Of a stretch of DNA of 64,000 nucleotides, positions 44,701 to 56,700 are shown one piece after another. The translations under genes and the position numbers were made by a program. This DNA is from Euptelea pleiosperma. Its lineage: Eukaryota; Streptophyta; Magnoliopsida; Ranunculales; Eupteleaceae. Within the stretch, counting starts at the first letter, position 1, and each line of letters starts with the position of its first letter. The notes under the pieces were generated by a model, which saw nothing but the letters and a program-made list of their open reading frames with translations, was not told the DNA's origin and ran no database searches. The stretch lies in NCBI GenBank assembly GCA_035048495.1, contig CM068544.1, forward strand, positions 47,269,893-47,333,892. The letters run 5' to 3'.

Positions 44701-47700
44701 AAGGTTGTATATAGAAGAGGGAAAAGAGTGTAATGGAGGCGGAAGGTGGAGAATGAGATTAGGGTTAGAGAGAGAAGTTGTGGGAAGAGGAGAGAATGAA
44801 TTGTTAATTCATTCTCCCTCACACACTATATATACATATATACATATGATGGGGAGAAACCCTACAAAGGAGAACACTATTCACGTGGTACTATTCACGT
44901 GACACTATTCCTGTGAATAGTGAAAACCCAAAAAAGGCCCCACGTGGGAAGTGGGACGCAGCCCACTTGAGACACCCACGTGGGTGTATTACATAAACTT
45001 CAACACTCCCCCTCAAGCTGGTGCGAAGATATCCATCATGCCCAGCTTGCCAGTCAAGGTATGAAGAATAGACTTGTTCACCCTCTTTGTGAGTATGTCG
45101 GCAACCTGTTCCTGTGTTCTCACATACGGAGTACAAATCAATATTTGTTGAGTTTCTCTTTGATAAAGTGACGATCAACTTCAATATGCATGGTCGTATC
45201 ACGCTGGACTGGGTTGTGAGCAATGCTGATGGCAGCTTTGTTGTCACAGTAGAGGCTCATTGGCTCTGTCACCTGGAGTCCCAGTTCCTCAAGCATGGTC
45301 CTCAACCAAAGGAGCTCGCACACACCATGTGCCATAGAGCGAAATTCTGCATCTGCATTAGATCGAGCTACAACTGGCTGTTTCTTGCTTCACCAAGAGA
45401 CAAGATTTCCTCCAACAAGAGTACAATATCCTGACGTAGACCGACGATCAGTAACTGAACCTGCCCAATCTGCGTTAGTATATGCTTCCACTCTAAAGTG
45501 TCCATGTCACCCGAATAGTATTCCACACCTGGAGAGCCCTTGAGGTACCGAAGAACTCGGTGAACTGCCTCAAGATGTGATGACCGTGGTGCATACATAA
45601 ACTGACTGATAACACTAACAGCGTAAGCAATATCCGGACGGGTGTGTGCCAAGTAGATCAACCTGCCAACCAATCGCTGAAACATAGCGACATCCTCAAG
45701 GGTGTCACCCTCCTCAGAATTCAGCCGTTGGTTCTGATCAATTGGAGTCTCTGCTGGTCGAGCTCCCAAATACTCAGTCTCATCCAGAAGGTCCAATACA
45801 TACTTCCGTTGAGAGATGAAGATGCCCTTCTGAGACTGAGCAACTTCAATTCCCAAGAAGTATTTCAGTGATCCCAAATCCTTTGTCTCAAACTTCGAGA
45901 ACAAGGTCTTCAGCTGCTTTATCTCTTTAGGATCATTCCCAGTGATGACAATGTCATCAACATAGACGATCAGTGCCGTGGTACTAGTCTGCTGGTGATT
46001 CACAACAACGTGTGATCGGCTTGACTCTGTTTGTAGCCCACTCGTCTGATCGCACTGCTAAACCGCTCGAACCATGCCCTTTGAGATTGCTTTAGCCCAT
46101 ACAGGGCTTTCCTTAACTTGCACACCTTGTCGTTACTTCTAGCAAGTGTCAACCCAGGTGGTAGTTTCATGTACACCTCTTCTGTCAGATCTCCATGCAG
46201 AAAGACATTCTTCACATCTAGTTGATGCAATGGCCAGGACAGGTTGGCAGCTAAGGATAGAAGAACTCTGACTGAGTTCATCTTGGCCACAGGTGCAAAA
46301 GTCTCCTGATAGTCTATCCCATATGTCTGAGTGAATCCCTTGGCTACGAGTCGTGCCTTGTATCGTTCGACTGACCTGTCAGTTTTATGTTTCACTGTAA
46401 AGACCCATTTGCACCCCACAAGTTTCTTTCCTCTGGGTAGTTGAACAAGTTCCCATGTTTTGTTCTTCTCAAGAGCCTGCATTTCATCTATCATAGCTTC
46501 TTTCCACTTTGGGTGACTAAGTGCGTCTGCAACACTGGAAGGCAAAGAAACAGAGGCAATACTGACAAAAATTCTGATATGACGAAGATAGAGACTGATA
46601 CGAGACAAAATGTGAGATAGGGTGTTCCGTACAAGTACATACACCCTTCCAAAGTGCAATAGGGAGGTCAATATCAATGCTTATATGATCATCAGAAGTA
46701 GGAGATGCATGTGGCTCAAGAACAGAAATAGGAACTGAGGCAGGGACAGAAGCAATACATGGAACTGGATTCGAGGGGAGACTTGCAGATGTAGGCGCAG
46801 GGACAGTGGCTTGTCCTTTCTTCTTGGTTCTAACATATACACGCACATCAGCTGCAGTAGTGGAAGTGTCATTGTCATTAGACTAAGGTCCCGGCATAGG
46901 AATAGAGACAGGCAGAGGGCTGGGGACACTCTCTTCTGCAACATCATGCTCCCCCTGAAGAGAGGTCTGCTCACCAAAGAAGCGGATGGACTCAGCGAAT
47001 GTGACATCCATAGAGATGAAGCGACGACGGGTAGCAGGATGATAACATTTGTACCCTTTTTTTATTAGAGGGGTACCCCAAGAAGATGCACTTTAAGGCC
47101 TGCGGATCTAACTTGTCCCTCGAAGAACGATGAATATGGACATAACAAACACACCCAAAGACCTTTAGAGGAACAACGAAAGTCGGGCGGTCAGGAACCA
47201 GGAGAGATAGGGTAGTCTGAAATCCGAGAACCCGAGAGAGCATACGATTGATGAGGTAAGCAGCAAGTAAGACAGACTCAGACCAATAGTGTTTAGGAAC
47301 TTGCATGCCTAACCGGAGAGCACGCTCAACTTCAAGAAGGTGACAATTTTTTCTCTCAGCAGTCCCATTCTGTTGAGGTGTCGAAGGGCACGAGGTCTGA
47401 TGAACAATGCCATGTGAAGCAAAGTAGGATTTCAGACCCCCATCGAGGTATTCCCCCGCATTGTCAAAGCGAAGAATCTTAAGAGTGGTATGGAACTGAG
47501 TGGTAACCATCTTATCGAACTCTTGGAAAATAGAGAATACAACATCTTTGGTTCGCATTAGGTACACCCAGGTACAACCACTAAAGTCATCTACAAAGGT
47601 AACAAAGTACCGATATCCAAACAAAGAAGTCACAGGCGCTGGGCCCCACACATCAGAATGCACAATAGAAAAAAGAGTAGTACTTTTATTCTCACTAATG

Positions 47701-50700
47701 GGAAAAATAGAACGACAATGTTTGGCCAGTTCACATGTTTCACAATGAAAGGGAACTGCAGAAACAGAAGAGAAAGCAGGAAAGACACGCTTTAAGACTG
47801 ACACGGGTACATGACCTAGCCGGTTATGCGAAAGCATTAACTGGTCTTTATTGACTCTACTACTAGTACTGATGCTAGACTGGTGTGCAAATGCAGAAAT
47901 CGAAGAATTTAGGATGTATAAGCCACCGTCCTCACGTCCACTGCCAATTCGTCCGCCTCGACTCCAGATCCAGAAACACATAGGGAGAAGGAAAAAACGT
48001 TATACTGCAGTTAACACTTTTGGTAAGAGTACTAACGGATAGTAAATTAGCGGTGAATTGCGGAACATGCAAAACAGAAGACAAAGAGAGAGCTGGTGTG
48101 TCATGAACATCCCCTTTTCCAGAGATAGAGGGAATATGTGTCCGTCCTATGGTCCATACTCTAAAGTCTAAACTATTGGATGGCAACGGAGAATCCGAAG
48201 CTGCGAATCCCCTCCAAAGACAAAACTCAAAAGCAAGGTTTACAGTCATGGTTCAAAGTCTGGGGCGATCCGAATCGAGATCAGTATCGGAGCTCACCGA
48301 TCCGATCCAAACCAGGCTCTGTCTCGCCCTGATCAGCTGTCTGAACTTTGTCACGACCAGAGCAAATACCATAACTAGAGAAAACGGAAGACATACCAGT
48401 CATGTGATCAGACACCCCTGAATCAATGATCCAAGGGATGGAAGGTACAGTAGAGGCGGGAAAAGCAGTCCCAGACGTGGAAGTGGAGGCTTGGCCATTG
48501 AGTTGGGCCATCATGCTGCGAAGTCGCTCAAGATCTACAGGAGAGAACGAGTCTGTGTCCCCAGAGGAGGTAGACACTGGTGGTGCGGTGTCCTGTGTGA
48601 CTGAGTGCGCTGTGGGAGGTCCCTGTTTTGCTGATTGACACTAACGGGAAGTCAGGGCTTGTCCTAGGGGACGTCCATGGAGCTTCCAGCAAGTGGCCTG
48701 GATATGACCCATGCGATCGCAGTGATCACACTTGGGTCTAGGTCAGTCCCCAGACTCCTTTGGACTAGATGTCTGGCCCTTCTGATTGGTAGAGCCAGGG
48801 CAGAGCGGTCCTGAGTATCACTCCCACTGCGGAGTTGCATGGCAGAGTGACGGCTGTCCTCCCCCTGAATGTAACCATAGACCTGTGCTAGAGAGGTAGG
48901 AGCAGGATCCCTACCAAGGATCTGAACACGAGCTCCCTCAAAGCTCGGATGAAGGCCGGAGAGAAACTGGAAGATCTGGGAACGTTCAACCATCGCCTTG
49001 AAGGACTTGACGTCATCTACGCACTTGGGGGAGTAACTCTGGTAGTGATCGATCTCCTTCCATTTGCTTCAAAGGGAAGCATAATATGTACCAAGTTTCA
49101 TCTCCCCCTGACGAAGACAAGATATCTCTTGTTCTAGTTCATAGAGCTTGGCGAAATTGCCCACCTAGGAGTATGTCTGAGATACGGCATCCCAAACATC
49201 TTTGGCCGTTGGTAGGAACATAAACCCTTTGCTGATCTGAGTTTGCATCGAGTGAAGAAGCCAGGACATGACAGTCAGGTTCTCCATAACCCAAATCCGC
49301 TGAGATTTGTCCTTCGGATCTGGTTCTTTAGTAGAACCTGTCAGATACTTACTGTAGCCACGGCCCCCAATGTACATGAGATCGAAAGTCTTCCATTCCA
49401 GGAAGTTGGTGCCATTGAGCTTCACAGTGGTGATGCAGAGTTGAGGGTTGTGATCTCCATGAGAGCCATGAGTCACAGGACGATCCTCAGAGGAAGAGCT
49501 AAAAATCACAGTTGTGGCTTCGGGGGAACTCATCGGAGCAGGACCACCAAAAATAGCAGGTAGTGTACCGGAGGCTTCCAGAAAACCGAAGCAAGGTCTA
49601 GAGGATCCCTAAAGGCCCAATGAGTGGTGCGCCTAGGACAGGAGGGCCCAGAGAGGTTTGATTTTGAAAGAAAATCAAAAACCAAAAAGTAGCGGGGGAT
49701 CCGGGTGATTTTTGGAAATTAGGGTTCCGACAGTTAGAATTCGTCGAATCAAGTTTCGAACTGTTCCACGAGCAGTACTGAAGAGGGCGGCAAGGTCAGA
49801 GGGGCCTGTTGTTGCACGAATATCACAAAAAACCAAAACCCAAAAATCCTCGAAAAACGTGTTGACCGGAAAAATGCTGGAGAAGCTTGAGAAGAAGACA
49901 AACTGGATCTCTGATGCGGTTGAGGGAAAAAACTAACCAGGAAATAAGAGCCTTTGGTGTTTTGCCTCAGGATTAATCCCCGGATAGCGCAGGAATGATC
50001 TCTGCGATTTCTTCAAAAGTTCTCCTCGGCTCCGGATGCTCACATAACCGTCTTAGATCGAAATGGAGTCTCTAGGGGACAAAGACACATGCCCTAGAGC
50101 TACCATGCTCTGATACCATGTTGTAAATAAGGTTGTAACCAGGAGATGAAGGTTGTAGATAAAAGAAGGAAAAAAGTGTAATGGAGGCGGAAAGTGGAGA
50201 AGGAGATTAGGGTTAGAGAGAGAGTTGTGGGAAGATGAGAGAATGAATTGTTAATTCATTCTCCCTCACACACTGTACATATATATATGATGGGGTGAAA
50301 CCCTACAAAGGAGAACACTATTCACGCGACACTATTCATGTGGTACTATTCATGCGACACTATTCACGTGAATAGTGAAAACCCAAAAAAGGCCCCACGT
50401 GGGAAGTGGGAGGCAGCCCACTTGAGACACCCACGTGGGTGTATTACATAAACTCCAACAGTATGTCCATTTTGTTCATATTCAAAACCCCTAATGAGTT
50501 GGCCAAAAGTACTGTAAACAGATCACACTTTTTCCTATCAAAATCTCTTCTATATCCATCCTTTTCCCTAACTTGATTTAAAGAAAATTCTATCAATAGT
50601 CAACCATATAGATTTCGTAGAATTTGGAAATAGTAGGATTTAATTTTATTCATTCAAATAAGATTCTTAAAACCAATGTTCAAACATTTTACAAGTTAAA

Positions 50701-53700
50701 TAAAACTAAGATAAATCTTGGAAGTGACCCCAAATGAGTTTTGAAGTAATGGTTAGCTCTTTGTGAGGTGGGTGGAATTTGTGGTATAATATTCCTCCCC
50801 TTTCCTAATGAGAAAATTTGTCAATATTGGCGTTTTTTAATAGTTTTTTATATCTGTCTCCTTTATCATTCTTTCCTGTCATTGTTCTTCCTCACTTCTT
50901 TCTTCTCTTATAAGATTCTCTTTTCATAGATGGTTAACTTTTGCTTCTTTATTTTCTTCTCTTGTTTTCAAGTTCATCTTTTCTTCCCTCGGTAACCACC
51001 TCTCTCCTCTTCTTCATGGGTTTTACTCATCTCTTCTCAAATCAAACCTTACAGAGGTTTTTGCTTCTCCTGAAACTGATGTTGCACATTATATGTCCCT
51101 AGGACATTTTTTTTCCTTAATAGTATTGCACATTATTGGTTCGTACTACATTTAAAAGTTTTTACTTTTTTTGAAGTCATCTAGTTCTTACATTTTGTTA
51201 ATTCATTTTGTTATTAATTATATTGACTCGTTTGACTTGGTCAACTACTCATTCAACTCAGCCTAGTTAGTTAGCCCAAGCCTTGGCTTTGGGTATGTTA
51301 TCGGTTGAAACATAATTTTTGAGCATTCCCTCAAACATATTGAACTCAAATACCTCATTTAATAAAGCCCAACGTACTGCTCACAACAATAATTGGAGCA
51401 TAGAACATTTACCAAAACATAAGGAACACAAAGGATCTACACTAATTTCCTTTATTATGTTAGTTTTTGCTTTTTCTTCTTAGTATGCCTTCAATTCATT
51501 GTCGGAGCAACTCACTTTTGCTTGTGGTTTGGTACAGGCGGACATATTGTTGCGAGGATACACCTGTTGGAACTCAAGGCGTGCTCTCCAAGTTGTCGAT
51601 CAAGTTTTTCCGAAGGTATGTGTAAATGTGCCTTTATGTCGAATTATTTATAATTTTAGATAGCCATCCTTTAATATCCCCTTATATTATTTAGGATACT
51701 TTTTTTTTTATTGGTAAAAGATTTATATTAAAACGGGGATGAGAGGGCCCTCAAAAGCTATACAAAAGCTGCTAAGACCAGGCATCAAAGACAGCAAAGA
51801 CTCGACCGACATAGCTACGCAAGCCCACAAAAGCCACAAAAGTATCCTATTATTTAGGATACTTTTAGTGTTGGTTACTGATGATATTGTGCTAAGGAAA
51901 ATCAATATTCTGAGTGTTAGCGGATGGTGTGTTCCCGCGCACGTGTTGTTTTGGCTCGATGATTTGTTGGTATACATAGTTGTTTCGCCCTTCCCTACGA
52001 AGTCAATCTTTTGGGGTAAATGGTTGTTTAACATGGTATCAGAGCCTTAAGGTTGGGAGGTCACGGGTTCAAGTCTTCAACAGAGTGTATTCCCGCTGAG
52101 GGTTTGTGTTAGCGGATGGTGTGTTCCCGCACACGTGTTGTGTTGGCCCGATGATCCGTTTGTATATATAGTTGTTTCGCCCTTCCCTACAAGGTCAATC
52201 TTTTGGGGTAAATGGTTGTTTAACACTGAGCATTTAGATTTCTTAAAGAGAAAATTAAAAGATTCGGCACACATCAAATGGGTCCCTCATAGGAGATGAT
52301 CTATGTCATGAACCCAATTGGATGATCATAACCATCCAATGTACTCCATTCATTTGGCCGGTCAAAGACTTGGTAAATGGTACATAAAAAGTCCATGGGA
52401 TCACACGCTTGTTATCATCTGACCAGGTTGATTTTTGACCTACGACATTTCTTAGGTGCAACACATCAAATGGAGGTTATTTACGCCCTCAATGTTTAAA
52501 CCATGCTTAGATAGTCTATTATAGATGATAATTACAGTCTAATGCTTAGGTGATGAATTTTGCCGTTGCTGAACTGCCTGTTATGCTGTTTCCATGAATT
52601 TTAGGCCCTGCTTGGTTCGCTGCACTGGGATGCATTTGGTACTCGGGTGCAAGTGCAGCGAGTTGCATTGTCGTCACTTACCACAGTTTTTGGGCTGCTG
52701 CACATGCTTGCATCTATTTTCTTAAAGAGTTTATAAGGGCTTGGCAACCACTTGCATGCCCCCAACCAATCACTTGTAATCCCAAAAATGTGGCAAGTGA
52801 GTGCATTGCATCCGATTTGCATTGAGCCAAGCAGGGACTTAAAATGTGTTTTTCTGGTGCTGATGCTGGTTTTTGTCCTTTGGTGGAGGTTTAGTTTCTT
52901 TGCCCTCGCCCCTATCTATATGTGTGTACATGTAGATTCAATGTGCAATGCGTTTCTAGTGCCAAGTAATTTCTTTCAACATGTATATAGTACAAACCAT
53001 AAGTACCTGGTTCGCGGCAGTTCGATCTTATATGGATTGCAGTTTGCTACATTGTGAAACTGTGAGATTGGTAGCCTAATCTGGTTTATTAGTTTGCTAA
53101 ACTTGTTCACAGTTCCTAGAGGCACAGAAAACTTGTTGCCGCGGTATATGCTCCTACTGTTTCACCCATGCTTATGGTACTGCTCAACATGAGACCGGTT
53201 TTTCCTTCACATTGAAATGAGAATGGAGCTGCATTCTTGTCGGGATTTCAGGTTATTAGTTTTACTTCTGATATCGACATCCTGTTTTTTCGTTTTTTTA
53301 ATAGGATGCCACCGTGCAACCTTCTTTGGTAGTTGTTTACTTTGGAGGTAACGATGCAATGGGGCCTCACTCATCTGGCTTAGGCCCTCATGTACCACTT
53401 CCAGAATACGTTGAGAACATGAGAAGGATTGCAATTCATCTCAAGGTAATCTTTTCACATTGCAAAGACCTTATTTCCACTTGAGGGAATCTGAGGTACT
53501 TGCCAGGTAGACCAAAAATCAAACCAATTGGATAATGGGAACCAATTCATCACAGAGACCTTTCCTGCACTGTTCCTCCTTTTTCTTTTGACCACCCAAA
53601 CAATTAGAATATCTGATGGTCAATTTTGCTGCACTGGTTGGGTTATTATGCCTTTAAACCATCCTTCAGATTTATGTGACAGCTACCTTAGGTCTCCTAA

Positions 53701-56700
53701 AGATGGTATTTGGTACACATTCTAATGCAAAAATATTTGACAATCAGAACCTTTCAGAGAAAACACGCATTATTTTTCTTAGTTGCCCCCCTGTCAACGA
53801 GGAGAAGCTTCGTGAAACAACAAGGTGCTGTAATGCCATTTTTTGCATTTCTTGTTTGCCTATTTTTCACTTTATGAATCCAAGTACTTACATGGATGCT
53901 GGATCTGAAATCAGTGGTATATTTAGCGAGATAATTCGGTCAAATGAGGCCTGTCGAGAATATTCAGAAGCTTGTATAGAGCTAGCCAGGGAGATGGATT
54001 TGAAGGTTGTTGATCTTTGGACTGCAATTCAGAAAAGGGATGATTGGATGAATGCTTGCTTTACGTAAGTTAATCTCTTATTTATGCTCTATTGTGTATT
54101 TTGCTCAACTAGTTAATATTAAAATTTCGGAGGATATTTAAGGTACCCATGAGTTGCGCTTTACAAATGGAATGCTAGTAAACATTGATGTTGTACAGGG
54201 GGGAGGGCCACCATTAAATGATCCTTCTAGGATATCTCCTTGGGCAAAACTTTTGACCTAATTGGATGATCCCAAGTATTTGCCCTATTGACTTTTCTGC
54301 TCCATTTGCCATATTGTTTAGCTAACCATCCATAAAACTGCGATGAATAGGATGGTCAGGATTTTCTGATCATGTTGATTTTTGGCTGAGAGATCACCTT
54401 GGTTGGACCCATCGAGTGACAAGTCCCACCCCCCCTGGTTGTATGCCACGTATCTTGTCATTGGAAGTAAACTATCAATCAACCTAATGTGTGTACCTTA
54501 GGTTTCCTCTTGAACTTTTTATCTTTTTGTCCAGCAACTGCTTTTCATGCAACAAGGGTATATTACTATTCATCAATCACATTTAGAATCTGTTTATATG
54601 GGTTTGGTAGAGTTCCTTTTTTTTGTTCTAAAGGATGAATTGGATTAGTTTCTGAAGAAATTTGAATCTATTGAAAATAACTCGGATGGTACATTGACCC
54701 TAATCAAGGGTTTATATAAAGGGAGCAAAATATAAAGATGGAAATATAATCTTTAAGATCTAATAACCTATTGATATTCTAACCTAATTTATCCTAATAT
54801 TGACAACTGGTGACAACTGGAAGATTGTGTGATGAGATGCACCAATATTGATATGGTGCATCTAGCACACCTTATTACAGTAATGTTATTCTCTAATACT
54901 CCCCCTCAAACTCATGGTGATCGGAAATCAACAATCGTCGTGAGTTTGCCGAAATCCATTGCCTTGACGATTGATTGTCGTTGAAGAATGCTATCGCCGT
55001 TTTGGAAAGATGATTGAATCGCCTTGATGAAGCTTTGATGTCCATGCTCGCCAGTGAAGGAAGGTGGTTGTCAGTCAAAATGGTGATCCATGATGATCAC
55101 GCGGGATCTAATTCCAGAGATCTTCGATTTAGGCTAGACCGAAACCTGTCGGATTTTAATCCGGATAAAGGGCCTCATTGGGGCAAAATGTGCGTGGGCA
55201 TCTGTTTGCCTTATAGCTTGGGCTCTGAGTCCACAAGCAATGAAGTATGTGGGCCTCTTCTGGACCTCACACAACCCTAGGCTTTAGAAGTCCACAATGA
55301 CTTTCTTTCTTTTTTTTGAATTTGGGCATCCAAGATCTTGCCTCACTTGACTCAGGTAAGTGGGCTTGGGCTCCTAAGAATAGCCCGTAACAAAATAAAC
55401 AAAATCTCTCCTTTTTTTTCGGTTAGTAGGCTCTGTTTCCAAGAGGGGGGGCAAAAGGGTTTCATTTTGGTTGGGTTTCCAAAACCGAGAGGGCAGCAAC
55501 AGAGGCATCAACAACGGAGACTTTTGTTAAAGGTCGGTGGGCAAAGATGGCGCACATCGATGGATTTAGATTTGGGGCTTCACCTCTCTGTAGATCTTCT
55601 GATGATGGGGATACAGATGGGATGACGACGAGTCTTTTTTTTCTTTGATGATCAAGATGGCGATCATGCCATTGATGTAGCCGCCAAGGTGTTTGGGGTG
55701 ATGTCGCCACAATGGAGGAGCACTATTGGTCGAGAGTTGATGCTAGTATGGAGGAGGGTGCTGGCCTGGAGAAGGAGGTGCTAAGAAGACCAGCGAAGGT
55801 TGGTAGACCTCTCAATCACGTTGTCACCTTCAAAACCAGATATGGGGACGAATGGAATCTTCTCAGGGTTGTAGAAGCAGAGGTGGAGGATGATACGCTT
55901 GGACGAGAGCTCGCGGCACCGTTGAAGAAGTTTTCTTGGAGGTGGGTTTTGAGGTGGAAGGGGAAAAGATTGGAGAGTTTTTTTTTTGAAAGGGTTTGGG
56001 GTAAGGGTGGAGTTTAATAAGAGAGACCAATGCATTGAGGTTTGATGGAAGGGTCTAAATAGAAGAGGAGAGCGGTGGCGGCAGAACAACAAAGAAGATG
56101 ATGATATTTTTTATTTATTTCAAAAATGTAAACCACCGACCAAAAGGGGAAATAGGGTTTCCTCCTCAAAATCTAAATAGGAATGTTGAGAAGAGGGCGC
56201 GGCTAGAGATGGTGGTGAAGTCCATGTGCTCAGGCAGTGGTGGAGCACTGGTTGGTGGTTATTGATGTTGAAGTGGTGGTTTAGAACTTTAAACAACAAC
56301 TCAACAAACATCGAGTTGTAGAGGTTGCCTGCCAAGATAGATGGGTTGCGGAACCGTGGTTAATTAAAAATAAAAAATATCAGGCCCGACGAGCAGCAAA
56401 GGTGCCTGCCCGTTGGAGGAGCAGTGGACCAAGGGGAAATCAGTCGAGCACATGTCAGATGACCTGCTCTGATACCATGAAGAAATTTGAATCTATTGAA
56501 AATAACTTGGATGGTTACATTGACCCTAATCAGGGGTTTATATAAAGGGAGCAAAATATAAAGATGGAAATATAATCTTTAAAGATCTAATATAATATCC
56601 TATTGATATTCTAACCTAATTTATCCTAATCTTGACAACCCGTGACAACTGGAAGATCGTGTGATGAGATGCATCAATATTGACATGGTGCATCTCACAC

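Larger units (their letters stand above)
44666..50465 (-). mobile_element. Ty1/Copia LTR retrotransposon, complete but dead, antisense in intron 1
   Basis: The element is 44671-50460, with target duplication GTATG at 44666-44670 and 50461-50465. The LTRs are 335 and 342 bp and begin TGTTRTAAATAAGG and end CAACA. The primer-binding site (TGGTATCAGAGC on the minus strand, 50107-50118) adjoins the 5' LTR. A purine tract (GAGGGGGAG, minus strand) adjoins the 3' LTR at 45006-45014. Gene order on the minus strand is gag, protease, integrase, reverse transcriptase, RNase H, as in Copia. Stops and frameshifts break gag and pol, and the LTRs differ at roughly one base in ten by eye, so it is old. It was inserted within the esterase gene against its direction. 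Confidence 0.95.

Noticed and set aside
46811..49563. Several plus-strand frames inside the Copia element
   Set aside because: They are shadows of gag and pol, which read clearly on the minus strand.
51910..52230. Cassandra-type TRIM with a 5S rRNA promoter in the LTR
   Set aside because: The 119-bp LTR has no 5S rRNA-like stretch that I can recognise, so a plain TRIM/SMART element is the safer call.
51840..52270. Simple tandem duplication of 190 bp
   Set aside because: The repeats are bounded by TG...CA, a primer-binding site follows the first copy directly, and 5-bp flanks match, so this is an LTR element.
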